A stretch of 64,000 nt of DNA from Pseudofabraea citricarpa (Eukaryota > Ascomycota > Leotiomycetes > Helotiales > Dermateaceae), in the NCBI GenBank assembly GCA_029641185.1, contig JAPWGK010000016.1, positions 496,001-560,000 on the forward strand. Direction: 5' to 3'. The notes under the pieces were generated by a model, which worked only from the letters and a program-made list of their open reading frames with translations, did no database searches and was not told the origin of the DNA. The position numbers were made by a program, and so were the translations under genes. Each line of letters opens with the position of its first letter. The stretch's first letter is position 1. Of the stretch, positions 23,233 to 34,972 are shown in pieces.

Positions 23233-26200
23233 TTACATAACGATGCAATCTCTATCTCTTCCTTCATACGGCATTTGCGGTGTCTGATGAGCAGTCGGAC
23301 GCGTGGGCTGGATTGGCATACCTCTCCCTCTACCCGCAGTATTCATACGCGGAGGCTGTGCGGGTCTGTTTGGTGTGTTGGTTGTCGAGTTCGCACTATA
23401 AGAACTCGATCTCCTCCCGTTGGGATTCGCATTTGGATGTGCTGGATGATCGGGAGGAGGAACGTATGCTGGAGATGTTGCAGCTTGTTCGTAAGAAGGC
23501 GGTGGCTGATCAACACCAGCTTCGGGATCCACAGGTTGCGGAGCTGCACTTGAGCCTTGTCTTCTCGGTGGAATGGCTGGTCGCACTTCAGCTGTATTGC
23601 TTCGACCTGTTGAAACACGAGGGCGCATCCCGCCAGCACGGCCACGATTGGCAGCTCCACCACGTTGTGAGACTGAGACAGGAATCGAGTTTGACTGCGA
23701 TTGCGTTTGTGGCTGTGATTGTGACCCTTGTTGCTCAATGTACTCCTGAGAAAGTTGAGTTTCTCGCCTCCGACGTGCTATTTCATTGCGATGACGCTCT
23801 TCTTCCTCTTCTTGCAATTGAAGAGCAAGTGCCAAATCGGCATCTTCTTGTTCTGTATTTGGGCTCGCAGGAGTGGGTACAGTATCTTGGTAAGCAGAAC
23901 CTGTTGATGCTTGACTTTGATGCCCTTGAGATCGGATAGGCACCGCATTCCAGCCTGAATTATCTCCTGGTTGTGCCTGTGTTGGGGTCTCAACCTGGCC
24001 ACCGACTAGGCGGAAATCACCAGAAAAGAATTCTGCATTCTCCCCATTTACGTCTATCAGACTCTCCCAGACAACTTCTTGATGACCAGCATAACCCATA
24101 TCTGTTACAAGCTGTAATAGTTGTAATGTTTCGGGATGCCGATACAAGGTAGAGAAGTGATCATTTCTGAAAAGAATGGCAACGCCTCCTGGTACTAGTG
24201 AAGTAGCAATTGTGTTTAAGCCGTGTTGTGTTAACTGAGTTGCAGAGGTTCTCAAAAAATCCTTGATCGTTCCAATATCTTCGAGAGTGGCTTGATCTTC
24301 GAAACTAAGTCCTTCTCTTTGTGATTTATCCTCTAGCTCTTCTTCTCTAAACATCAGGTTTTGCGCATCTTCATATGTTTTTGCTGATCTTGATAAAGCA
24401 GCGTGAGCAGGTGAATCTTTCTCAGGTAGCCAACCATGAATGAGAGGAACCGAAAAGGCGCTGTATAATTTCATTTCTCGTGTCTCCTCGAAAGTCCCAG
24501 GGATGGAATCTTCTCTCTCAGAAGGATGTACATGTGACATTGAGTTTCTGATATCATTTTTTGTCCTGATTGATGCCGGTCCAAGGAAGTTAGGATTTAC
24601 GTTCATCCCGGTATGAAGGGTGATCAAAAATGAATATAGATCACCAACATCAGGAAGTTCTTGCGCTACACCTCCACGCCGTCCTGAAATGAGCTCATCC
24701 AAAACTGCCTCTAAAAGAAGACCTAAACTGACTTGCTCTCGTGATCTAAGCGTTTCAACCAGAGCAGTATCGATATTGGCAGGTGTAGACAGCGTTAGGG
24801 CATTGACAAGGGCCAAAAGTGGACATGGGCCATTGGCATTTTGAACCAGGATTGGTGATGTGCGAGGATTCGTTTCTGAGGTAATGTCGAACCAGTTGAT
24901 TTTCTTTATGTCATAAGTCTCTTTCTTTTGTGCTTGGAGGTTTGCAGTAGAGGCACTAGAGGTAGTAACTGAAGGCCCTGCCATATTATCAACTGGTCGT
25001 GGTGGTTGAGGAGGTGGTTCATCCTGAGATCTTCTAGGTGGGAGGGCAGGTGCTTCCTCTTCAACCGGCTCTAAAGTTTGACTAACGATTTCGCTTCCAT
25101 CGGCCCCAATAACACCGCTTTGTTGTTCAGATTGGGGAACAGTTTCATGCTCAACAATGTTCCACCCATCAGCTTGACGAACAGCATCCTCAGGGTGGAC
25201 GCTGGATTGTGTGACAGAACCAGCTTGGCTTTGATTCAAACCATTTCCATCCCAGGCTTGTTGGCCTTCCTGGAGCTGTTTCGATTCTTCTGTTTGTCCG
25301 GCTGGCATTTCATAAATTGAAGATGCACCATCTTCATCCCAGGCTGGCGATTCTTCACCATCTGAATCTATAGCAACCGTGTGATTGTGAGAAGCTGCCG
25401 AGCCAGGTACTGGAGCTTGCCGAGCCGGTGGAGTAGACCAGATACCATCGCTTGAATCTTGTAATTGGAGGGTTGGTATCGGTGGAGCCTTTTGTGTTGA
25501 AGCTTGCTCATCCAATGCAGGTTGCCATGGATTTGTACTAGAGCTTTGTCCAGAAATTGAGAGACTGGAGACTTGATGGTTCAGATGATGCGAACCCTGG
25601 TCGGATATAGATAATTTTGAGACTTGATGATTGAGTGTATGGTAGTTCCCGTCGGACATGGAAAGTTCGGAGACTTGGTGGTTTAAGGGATTAGAAGGAA
25701 TTTCGTCTGTCATCAAGTTAGTCATTTGTCGCCTTTTGAAGGAAGATGATTGCTACAACAGCGAAATGGAGGGAAATAACTTTAAAAATACTCAACATAC
25801 TTTGTACACCAGACGGCGGAGGTGGGGGTGCATGCGATGGTGGTCCAAATATTTCTGTAGATGCCCCCCAGGCATTGGCACTGCTTTCACTTCCATTCCC
25901 ATCGTAGCTATTCTGTGTGTGGGAATTTTGTATGTATGGGTTGTTGCTCGGAGGGGGGTGTACCAGACTCTCCTGCGACGTCTTTGGTGTGTAACCTGGT
26001 GGGCCTTGTCCTGGTCTCAAAGATTCAGGTATTTCTGCTGATGTCCTAGGCTTCGCCGCAATATGCTGAGAAGACCCTGAGGTATCATGTACAGGTTCCC
26101 GATCCCACACACTGGGACTCACAGGTTCCGAGTCGGTCGCAGATCGAAGCGCATATTGTGCATCCTGCATGTGGAAAGAAGGTCCATTTTGAGAAGCAGG

Positions 26201-26284
26201 CGTGGTAGGATAGGGAGGATTCGGATCGATTGCTGGAAGACCAGCATTGTGAGCTGAGGGCGGTAATGGCTTTCGAGTGACCAT
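23233..26284 (-). CDS. MINDY-family deubiquitinase (FAM63/MIY1-like) with CaaX tail
   Basis: Exon 1 is 26284..25801 and exon 2 is 25706..23233, joined across a 94-nt intron (GTATGT...TGACTAAC...ACAG) to 985 residues. The catalytic core begins at KKINWFDI and carries the MINDY active-site segment NANGPCPLLALVNAL (nucleophile Cys at about residue 456) and a downstream GVAILFRNDHFSTLYR with the expected His. After the core, DADLALALQLQEEEEERH is a ubiquitin-interacting helix (UIM/MIU type). The family trims Lys48-linked ubiquitin chains. The N-terminal 400 residues are disordered, with three LNHQVSxLS repeats and poly-proline stretches. The protein ends CIVM, a CaaX box that predicts farnesylation and membrane association. 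Its head-to-head neighbour is TRM6. Confidence 0.9.
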
Positions 26285-27065
26285 ATTTATAATGGAATGC
26301 GCCGGATCTGACGCTCTCTTCAGTGCCTGTACAGCGTTTGTGGGTCTTGAATCTCTGTAGAAATGAGGGTGGTTACGAGCTTCCGACTATCCAAGTTTGG
26401 GGGGTGGTTAGGCAACCTTGGTGGAGGTTGGAGGTTGGTGTATCATCCAAAGTATAGCGGCAAGTATATTTCACATTGACTTTGAGCACAAGAGGGTCGT
26501 AGAGCCGCAAAGATTCTGCAGAAACAAGAAGTCCCAGAGGTGCAGAGGTCAGCTAGAGTGAGGAAGACGCTGGATGCTCGACAGTGAAGCTTGTTGGAGG
26601 AAAGTTGGACACAGGAACAGGAACAGGAAGCTATCTGGGCGTACTCCGTATCGATAAGTTGACCGTCTAGCTACGCCACATGCTGTCAGGTCGTCGATTG
26701 TGGCGGTGCAAAGTTACGATGGTGTAGATGGATCCACCAACAGCGCCGGACGAAGAGCTGGTGTAGTCAATTAGTAATTAAGCATCCAGGAGGATCATTG
26801 GCTGTATCAAGCACATCGCATTCGAAGTCTGTCGCTGCTCTTGGAAGTGAAGGATGGCAGAGGTGAAGAGGTGAAGCTTGCGCGTCCCCGCTGTGCCCTG
26901 CATCTGTGACGTACACCTGTTGTCTCGCCAAGTCGTATTCGGATCGGATAATCTATTGTGGAGTGAGGCTGATATTTCAGGGTTTTCTTTTCGCAAGGCT
27001 GTCTGTCAACCCTCATCTGTCCCCATTGTTTTACTATTATGCCTCGATAACGTTTACAGCCAGCA
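26285..27065. promoter_or_regulatory. divergent promoter region MINDY / TRM6
   Basis: A 781-bp region between two head-to-head housekeeping genes. Short overlapping open frames on both strands lack family features. No specific site can be assigned. Confidence 0.4.
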
Positions 27066-28949
27066 ATGCATTCATTGGTGCGCCCAAACGAGTGGGTGGT
27101 CTTGCGACTACCCTCAGATACCCTCAAGGTCTTGCAAATTGTCCCAAATACGTGAGTGTCGACGGCTTGAGTGAGCAGCTTCATATCCTCGTTTTTCTCT
27201 TGTCTGTGCCATGATGCTAATGAGACGTGTAGGATTGTATCTTTAGGAAAATACGGCACCTTCTCGAGCAACTTGATTATTGACCGTCCCTATAATCTTA
27301 CCTACGAATTGTTGGATAGACAACCCGGCCAAAAAGACTCTGCGTTGAGGATTGTTCCCGCGTCAGAATTACATGCCGACACAATCGCAGAAGAAGATGC
27401 TGCTGCAAATCCGGCTAGCGATGATAAGGTCGTCATTGGCGGCGATGGGGTCGAATTTGAACTTGTTGGCGAGAATGGAGAGGTCATTATGCGATCAAAT
27501 CGAGAGACCATTGACGATTCAGCGCGTCAGACTCTAACAATGGAAGAGATCGAGGAGCTCAAGCGGGAAGGCACAGGCGCGGGGCAAGATCTGATCGCCA
27601 AGTTAATGTTGTCGCACACAGCTCTGGATCAAAAAACGTCTTTCTCGTTGGCCAAGTATAAGCTTCTGAAAACGAAGAAATACTCGAAGCGGTTTACCAT
27701 TTTACCAATGGATGTACCAATGATGACCAATTGGATGCTAGAAGCGAAAGACGCAACTAAAGTATTCGAACTTAGAGACGAAAGTTTAGCTCTTGTTGGT
27801 TGCTGGGCGAATGTCCACTACGCGGCACAAAGCAGCCCAGACACACCAGATGATGGCGGACGATGGTTGGTTGTCGATGAGACTGGAGGACTTGTGGTTG
27901 CAGCTATGGCTGAGAGAATGGGTATACTCTACCCCAAAGAGATTGCAATTACTCCCGAGTCAGATCAACCAGACGAAGATGACGATGATACGCCAGCACC
28001 TAGCAATCGTGTATCTTCGTCGCTTATCAAGTCTAATACCTTAACTCTCATCCACAACAACGCCCAACCGAATCTTTCTCTCCTCAAATATTTCAACTTT
28101 ACTGTTGATAATCCATCTCCTCTGCATCCTTTAACAAAACATTTGCATCCTATTTCGTGGTTACAGCTCATCTCACCCGAACTCGACACGACTTATTCGA
28201 CTCCACCACCAACATATACACCAGAAGAATTTCAAGCGATGAAGGCTGGGCGACGTGGTGGATTCTATCGGAAAAAAAGGCGTTGGGCTCGCACGAGAAG
28301 TATTGTTGATTCTACTCGTGCTGGTTCTTTTAGTGGCCTCGTTGTTGCTTCTTCTATGGATCCAGTATCAATCTTGAAACACGCTATTCCTCTCCTCGCA
28401 GGTGGAGCACCGATTGCTATTTATTCACCAACAATTGAGCCTCTTGCGGGCTTGGCTGATCTATACAGTACATCACGACGTACAGCATTTATCCAAGCAC
28501 CACCAGCAGAATTTGAAGAAATGTCTGCCAAGGAGAGAGAAGAATGGGCAGGAAACGAAGACTTTCCTTTAAATCCTACATTGATCCTTGGTGCCACCGT
28601 TCAGAGTAGCAAGGCTCGTAAGTGGCAGGTATTGCCTGGAAGGACTCACCCAGAAATGACAGGCAGAGGTGGTGCTGAAGGGTACATTTTTACTGGCGTG
28701 AAGGTATTACCAGCAGAAGGTAGAGTTGAGGCCAGAGGGAAATATAAGAGGAAAAAGACCGAGACAGATCCCAAAGACTCCGAAGGTCAACCAGTAAATG
28801 GCGACGAGAAAGTTGTAAGCAGTGGAGCTGCGACGCCGATACAAATTTCCAAAAAGACGAAGTTAGAGGTGGCAGAGAACGAGAACGAGTCTGCAAAAGA
28901 CACCGAGATGACTGAGGTTGCCGAAGAAACAAATAGACCTGTAGTGTAA
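27066..28949 (+). CDS. TRM6: tRNA (adenine(58)-N1)-methyltransferase non-catalytic subunit TRM6
   Basis: Exon 1 is 27066..27151 and exon 2 is 27233..28949, in frame, 600 residues. Exon 1 supplies the conserved start of the Gcd10 domain (NEWVVLRLPSDTLKVLQIV). The next exon continues with VSLGKYGTFSSNLIIDRPYN, the family hallmark. The C-terminal half has the degenerate methyltransferase-like fold of this subunit. With TRM61 the protein forms the nuclear complex that makes m1A58 in tRNA, including initiator tRNA. It is longer than the yeast protein because of acidic inserts (EDDDDTP around nt 27975) and a lysine/glutamate-rich tail. The start at 27066 is chosen because exon 1 restores conserved sequence; an open frame beginning at 27171 is intronic. 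Confidence 0.93.
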
Positions 28950-29102
28950 CCATACTTAGGTTTGCAAATGAAAAAACAAAAAATAAGTAAAAGAACAGCA
29001 AAAACACTGGACCATGGCGTATCGTCTTATACTGTGACTTGTATCGTCTACTCATTTTGGCGCATGCTATGAACAAATCAACCGAACCCCAACTCCCACG
29101 AC

Positions 29103-29853
29103 TCACAAGCTCTTGCCCATAAACTTTCTCTTCGTGAAGCTCAACCACCACTTGCTCGGCTTGCCATCTCCGCCCTCCTCATAGATCCTCGCCAACAGCC
29201 GAATTGCCAACTCCTGACGCACCTGCGCAAGGTACTGCCTCAGCGTCTCAGCTTCCTGTCTACTCGCAGGTGGCTCGAACATCTGGTTCAGCGGGAAACC
29301 AGGATCGCCGGGGATAGAAAAGTTATTATCGAGAGCGATATTCTGGACCTCCTTCTGGGCTTCCCTACAGGGTGATTCCTCGTCAGCCAACCATGACCTC
29401 GCAGACCAAACCTCACACGAGCAGCAGCAGTGCCGCAACAGCACAACATACCTAGCAGAAAAGGTCGGCCTGATCTTGCCCAGACACTCGCTCACGAACA
29501 GGATCCCGTAGATCAGCAGCCGGTCCGCAGGGCCCTGGATCTCGAAGTTGCGGAAGAACGTGTTGGCGCGGAACAGCGACAGCACCTCGTCGAGCGCATC
29601 GTATGATTCGGATTCCGGGTCGGGCGACTGCGACGCTGGCAGAGATGGGTCCTGCGGTAGTGTGTACGCTGGCCCCCGGGCCTTTGTGCGGAGTGGCAGC
29701 AGAGGGAAGTTCGCTATGAGATGTGGTGACGGTTCCGCGTTGAAGATGGAGTTGTAGGCCTGGATTGGCTATGTCAGTTTCGCGAGAGAGGTAGAGGGTC
29801 TCATGGGGATTGGGGTTTCTGATGGCTGCTTGGGATATTGGACGTACTGGCAT
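29103..29853 (-). CDS. ARPC3: ARP2/3 complex subunit 3 (p21-Arc)
   Basis: Exons 29853..29848, 29759..29452 and 29364..29103 join in frame to 191 residues. The first coding exon is only six bases (Met-Pro) and is spliced (donor GTACGT, acceptor CAATCCAG) to AYNSIF, restoring the conserved MPAY start of the family. The core has FPLLPLRTKARGPAYTLP, RANTFFRNFEIQGPADRLLIYG, IPGDPGFPLN and the conserved end KPSKWWLSFTKRKFMGKSL. ARPC3 is a structural subunit of the seven-member complex that nucleates branched actin filaments at endocytic patches. The second intron (87 nt) has no in-frame stop, so an unspliced reading would insert 29 cysteine-rich residues; the spliced form fits the family. Confidence 0.93.
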
Positions 29854-30699
29854 CTTGCTGGTTTGCTGTGTTGTTGTCGACTGTATGTATGCCGTGAGTT
29901 GGTAGGTATGGTACCTGCCGTAGATGGTGGGGTCGTTGTGCTGCGTCAGTTGCAGGTGGAGCTTGAAGTTGTTGATGCCTGAATTTGCGCTCGTTAATCA
30001 GGCATGAACTACTTGCACCAATACTTTTCATCTTTCATCTTTTCCTTCAAATCGAATTTTGTTTGATCTAAGCGGTACAGTTCAATCTTCAAGTACGAGC
30101 CCCGGTCATGGATGTGCCAGCTTTTCTCTCTACACGAATTCAGCGAAGACTCCCTCTACCTCGTCATCAGATGTACCTTTCGCTTTATTACGTGCATGGG
30201 AGTTTTCTGCACATGGCCAAGTCTGGCCCCTCGAATGTGATTCGCTGTTGTCAGCTTGTTGCCAATTTACAGAACGGGAGGGATGCCATCCAAAGTATTG
30301 GCCTGCTGAAAATGCATGAAGAACTTCAGAGAGTCTTTTCTCGAAGGCATTTATTACGTGGTACAACCACTTTTGCTGCAAGTGCAGCATACTGGAATTC
30401 GTGGACTTCGTCAATTTCTGTTTAAATTACACACTTCACATATTTAATCTTTCGTTTTGGTCATATCCTCCTCTTCTTTTTTGACATTTGCTCTACATGC
30501 CTCAAAGGTTTCTGGCAAAGCATCCAGTATACTGCCTTGTAGTCAAAGTCCGTGATTCATGTCACAGATTGATATATATATGACTAGATTGTAAACTCTA
30601 CACTGCCTCTATATGACCAACTGTCCCTACTCCGCACAGAAAGATCAAAATCGAAATATACTAGTTCAAATCATGCTGGAAGGACAAGAAAGAGATCAT
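29854..30699. other. intergenic region
   Basis: Upstream of ARPC3 (minus). Open frames 30059..30319 and 30108..30425 (plus) overlap in different frames. The second carries a short helical stretch (RCCQLVANLQNGRDAIQSIG) and may belong to the relic that follows, but the support is weak. Confidence 0.35.
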
Positions 30700-31075
30700 C
30701 GACAGTGCTAGGGCTCGCGCTTTACAGTAAAAACCCTTTTCTTGTTTGCAGTAAGGTAGATTTGGACAATTTCAAAGCTTTGTGGGACTTGGAATTAGAT
30801 GTCAACATCAAGGATAGGGTATTGGAAAGAAGACTTTATTTTTCAGACCTGATTGAGACTCACTACACTCTTTTCCAGGCTGCGTTAGAAGGGCTTCTTC
30901 ATCGAGGGAGGTGGACTTTCAGGAGATAGAGCGTCTCATTCAGGTTCTCATTGATGTAGGTGCTAACTTCACCCTACCAGGAGGCTTGTGGGTTGATTAG
31001 AGCGATAGCACTATAGGTCACTCATTCTTGTCGCTCTCTAAGCTTCTTCGCGATGCTGGCGCTATGAGGTTGGTT
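30700..31075 (+). pseudogene. ankyrin-repeat-like gene relic
   Basis: Translated in two frames the stretch reads like parts of one ankyrin-type protein. LYFSDLIETHYTLFQAALEG in the first frame is followed, after a shift by one base near 30895, by VDFQEIERLIQVLIDVGANF ending in an in-frame stop (TAG near 31000), then by SLSKLLRDAGAMR beyond the stop. The order and helical pattern fit ankyrin repeats (LLIDVGANFT is typical), but frameshift and stop break the frame and no start is evident. Probably a decayed gene. A multi-intron gene is possible but I see no convincing splice sites that repair it. Confidence 0.45.
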
Positions 31076-31267
31076 CTACGACCACTAATGTAAAAGAGAG
31101 AAAGTATTTATTTGAATGGGGTTCATTCAAAAAGAAATTGGATTGACATGGTGTTTCAAGAGTTATGTTCTGAGGATTGAGGATTGAGATGCTGAAGGAT
31201 AAAAGCCTTTGCCAATCAAAATATGGTACTCATTAATGGTTTCAGTACTTTGACCATGGTGGGAAAG

Positions 31268-32516
31268 CTAATCCGTACTAGTCCTCCCCTTGACTATATT
31301 CGATTCAAAATCGAGTCCCGAATTCTGCCTTAGAATACCATACATGGACGAAGAGTCAAGTAGCCTATCGTTTTGGGACTTTGAAAACTCCTTCGCCTCT
31401 TTCAGATGTGACAAAGCAACTTCCGCCACCTCGAGCTTCACTCCTACCTTCTCAGCGCAGGTTATCCCATGTCCAACATCTTTGATTGCAAGGTTTAGGT
31501 CGGACATTGGCTTTTCACCTGTAGTAATTTAGCCATTTGCTCTAGATTGAGTATGGAGACACCAACCTTCCGGTGGTGCATAAGCACCGCTCGTTATCCT
31601 CGTCGATATAGAGTAGGCATAAATACCATAGTTCTCCTCGATCAGTGATTCGAGAACATTAGTCCCAAGTCCAGTCTTCTCAGCAAGAACATGAGCTTCT
31701 GAGACAAGTTCTGCCATGCCAGCTGTGATAAAGTTCCTGGTATCACGCATTTTAGCCTCGAATTTTACGCACTAATGGAGACACGACATACCCTATAGTC
31801 TTGAGTGTTCCGGCATTCACAACACTCTCCCCAAGTTGAATCACGGCTCTTCCTAAAGTACCCTTGATATATGGAGTTATGGCGCCAACAGCTTCATTTG
31901 GACCGGCCATAGCAAAGAGTAATTGTCCCCTTTCAGCAACTGGTGTGGCACCAAATACGGGAGCTGATACAACTGTCAGTCTCATTTTTAAATATCTACC
32001 CTAGCGAAACTCACACGCAATAAATTTTGCACCGGCGGTGGTGATCTTGCCAGCTACGGATACAGAAGTATCTGGGTGTACAGTCGAGGTATCAACAATG
32101 ATCTTTCCGTCGATTGACCCCGATGTTAAGATTTCTGACGCGATAGATTCAAGTACTGCGTCGTCGCTAATCTGCGGTTGGCAAAATCAGCTCAGCTTCC
32201 ACATACGAATGACAAAACACTAGATTGTTCCAAGTACGCACAGAAATAAAGATGATGTCTGAATTTTCCACGACTTCCCCAATTGTATCGTATGGTTTCC
32301 CTCCGATTGCTTCGAGACCAGCTCCTCGTGACATGGTGCGGTTCGTGTATGACAGTGCATTCCCACCGTCTTTAGCGAGCTTCTTTTGTAGGTTGGTTGA
32401 CATTGCTAAACCCATGTTTCCAAGTCCTGTTTGCATTATTAGTGCCACTTTGCTGTTACGGCTACTGTAAGCGTTGACCTACCAATCCATCCTAATCTTG
32501 GTGCTGGAGCTGCCAT
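31268..32516 (-). CDS. beta-hydroxyacid dehydrogenase (3-hydroxyisobutyrate dehydrogenase-like)
   Basis: Six exons (32516..32483, 32426..32242, 32171..32015, 31963..31792, 31736..31567, 31518..31268) join in frame to 322 residues. The Rossmann motif is at the N-terminus (LGWIGLGNMGLAMSTNL), assembled by splicing exon 1 to exon 2. The cofactor/substrate segment IIVDTSTVHPDTS comes next, and the catalytic Lys with its partner Asn is in AGTLKTIGN, assembled across the exon 4-5 join. The family oxidises beta-hydroxyacids with NAD(P)+; the exact substrate cannot be told, and 6-phosphogluconate-dehydrogenase-like enzymes of secondary metabolism look the same. All introns are 48-70 nt. No targeting peptide is evident, so probably cytosolic. 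Confidence 0.88.
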
Positions 32517-32924
32517 CTTGAGACTTTAGGATCGATTTTGGATATACAGCAATGAGATTACCGGCTGCCAAGTTTAATGTATAGAAATTACCGGATGAAG
32601 TTCTTCTGGGCTTCTTTTTAAGACATGCGAGAGGCTTCTGTGCCGCTCGCTTATTTATGAGTCATTAATTCAAGACTTCAAGCTCAAGTGATGTCTGTTA
32701 TTCTGCGTATTATTTTTGAGCTAGCAAGCATTGAGAAATGTGCTACGGAAGTTCAATGTTGTGCTGGCCTATTTGAACTCCTTACTTGTCGTATTCTCTC
32801 TTGGACGTTTTCTTATCACGTGAATATGAGTATTCTTAGCTAGCAAAAGAACCGTCTTATAGAAAGTGAAATCGTAGATAATCAAAAGTGGGCGGGCATT
32901 TGTTGCGTCGTCAAATCAAATAAG
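32517..32924. other. intergenic region
   Basis: Promoter of the dehydrogenase and 3' flank of the next minus-strand gene. No further gene seen. Confidence 0.5.
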
Positions 32925-33857
32925 CTACCACTTCCTCTGAAGCGCAAAATACACAGCGAGTCCCGCTGCAAACAAAGGCAAGCCTTTGAACGCTCTCCGT
33001 CTGAATAACTCCCAAGCCCGCTGATAGGTAATTGCGCTGTAAAGAACCTCCACATCTGAAGCTGTATTTGACCTTGGATACTCTGTCTCAGGGACAGGTA
33101 CGTCCAAGAAATCACAAAGTGATTGCCACTCATAAGGCTGATTAAACTCGAGAATCCTATCCTTTGGCACAATTCTCCGCACATGTTCATAATGCTCGAT
33201 ATATGTTTTCTTCGCCCTTTCCTCGTTAAACCAATCTCCTCCCGTTATGATATCGAAACCTAGTGGAAAGCAACCGAGGAGTGGTCCGAAGAGTTCGCCA
33301 TCGACGAAGGCAAGAAATCGAATAGAGGGTGCCGTGTACCATCGGAAGAGTGTATTCTTCATTGAAAAGTACCAAGAATCTGGATCTCGATTTGTGAGGA
33401 TGATTTTCGCGTCGGGATAGAATTTGACAAGATCGTCTACGAAGAGACTTGGTGGGATGTCCCCGACAGCCTTGGAACGATCCGTCAGCTTTTCCTTGTA
33501 GAATACGAAAGACGAAAACATACATCGTAATCACCTAGGATCTTCTCAAATTCCTCAAGCTCGTATGGTTTGCCTTTATTGAAAAACCTTGCGAGCGCAG
33601 CTTCTCTCCAAAGCTTGCAGTCGTTCGCGAGCTTGCCGAGATCTGAGAGAAGATCCGCATGATGATAAACGTGGAATCCGAGAGTTGTTAAAGCATCATG
33701 TAAAGCTAGAAAAGATCAATAAATAGTAGAATGGTACATAAACTCAATACAAACATGATGTTCCTGTTCGTGGTCCACCGAGCATGAGAACTTTCATGGG
33801 CTTTTGACGGAGGACATTCGGTTCGCGATCTATAAGTCGAATTCCGTGAGTAGTCAT
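32925..33857 (-). CDS. P-loop sulfotransferase-like protein (Sulfotransfer_4 type) with C-terminal membrane anchor
   Basis: Exons 33857..33755, 33705..33524 and 33470..32925 join in frame to 276 residues. The P-loop-like PAPS 5'-phosphosulfate site is GGPRTGTSSL, made by joining exons 1 and 2. The join of exons 2 and 3 gives GDYDAVGDIPPSLF, typical of the fungal family. The 3'-phosphate site is AKIILTNRDPDSWYFS. A late hydrophobic segment (FKGLPLFAAGLAVYFAL) followed by QRKW suggests a tail anchor. Acceptor choice for intron 2 (33471..33523) follows the GCTGAC branch site and family sequence rather than the first AG. These proteins are common in filamentous fungi; sulfotransferase activity is predicted from fold and has not been shown for most. 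Confidence 0.85.
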
Positions 33858-34306
33858 CTTTGCTCTGGATCATTCAAAATCTGGGGAAATTGGGTATCTA
33901 CCTTAATTGTCATTTATTCTGATGCATGTCGCAAGCGCTCACATAAGCACTATATCGTGAAACTTTACTCTTGTCGTTAGTGCAACTTAGCCTTAGCTAC
34001 CGGGTAGCGATCGGCAGTTTTCCACCCGCTTTTCTACTACTTGATATGTTTCGTCTTGGAATTCTCTAATGGTTTCAGTTACTAGAGACCCCTCAGGCAT
34101 TTCTTTACTTAGTCAATATTGATAATTTCCAATGACTAACTGAATTTGATGACCAAGTGCCTCTATTCCGAATATCCTGATGAACTGCCCGAAATAGTTT
34201 CGGCGATTGTTTGCTGCTGCATGCCTAGAATGATATTTTAATTTTGATATTAAACATACAAGATTGAAGACCGAAGAACTAGCTATTCAATAACTTACAT
34301 AGCTCT
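33858..34306. other. intergenic region
   Basis: Promoter of the sulfotransferase-like gene; AT-rich. Nothing else recognised. Confidence 0.5.
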
Positions 34307-34972
34307 TCAATTAGAAATCACCGGCGTGCTCCCATTTCTCTTGTCAGTCTCTGCCACATCAACCAGAAAGCTCGCAACGCTATTCCTCGTAATCGACGGC
34401 ATTATACCTGCTCCTTTTCCATCGTCACCCCAAAACTTCAGAGGCTTCTTCTCACCCTCAGCCAACATGACGGGCCTTACCATCACAAAGTCTACTCCAC
34501 TTCCTTTCACTTCTCTGTCCGTAGCATCATGGTCTTCCATACCTCTACTCATTCCCGAGTAGTTCATCACCATCCTCATGGGCAAGAAAACGTTACTTCT
34601 CGAGTCGCCTGTGCCGATAGTTTGCATTATGACAATTTTCTTGATTCCAAATCTCTTCATTGCTGATATGGCATGCAAGTTGGAATCTGTCATCATTCGG
34701 GGTGGTGAAATTGGTGCTGAGAAGGGATTGTCTGATGCGCGAAGCGAGTTCAGTGTTACAATTACTGCTGATGGTAGATCCGGAGTCGCTTGGAATGCCT
34801 TTTCGATGTCAGATTGCTCCAGTGGTGTTCCTGTGACTATTTGAAGACCTTCCCCGGCCTCGAGTGAGGAAGGATTGCGGACTAGTGCTGTGATGCTATG
34901 TCCTCGCTGAAGTGCTTCTTTAATGACGAGTCTCCCGGTTCGACCGCTTCCGCCAAGGACTAGGAAACGCAT
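34307..34972 (-). CDS. NAD(P)-binding oxidoreductase-like protein (NAD(P)H-binding/NmrA-like)
   Basis: Single-exon, 221 residues. The N-terminal MRFLVLGGSGRTGRLVIKEA has the GGxGxTG dinucleotide-binding loop of atypical short-chain dehydrogenases, followed by IVIMQTIGTG and a VDFVMVRPVML segment typical of the NAD(P)H-binding family (biliverdin-reductase-B/NmrA-like). There is no classical YxxxK dyad in the usual place, so it may be a sensor or an oxidoreductase of unknown substrate. No signal or membrane segment; probably cytosolic. Confidence 0.85.
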   Translation of the reverse strand: MRFLVLGGSGRTGRLVIKEALQRGHSITALVRNPSSLEAGEGLQIVTGTPLEQSDIEKAFQATPDLPSAVIVTLNSLRASDNPFSAPISPPRMMTDSNLHAISAMKRFGIKKIVIMQTIGTGDSRSNVFLPMRMVMNYSGMSRGMEDHDATDREVKGSGVDFVMVRPVMLAEGEKKPLKFWGDDGKGAGIMPSITRNSVASFLVDVAETDKRNGSTPVISN

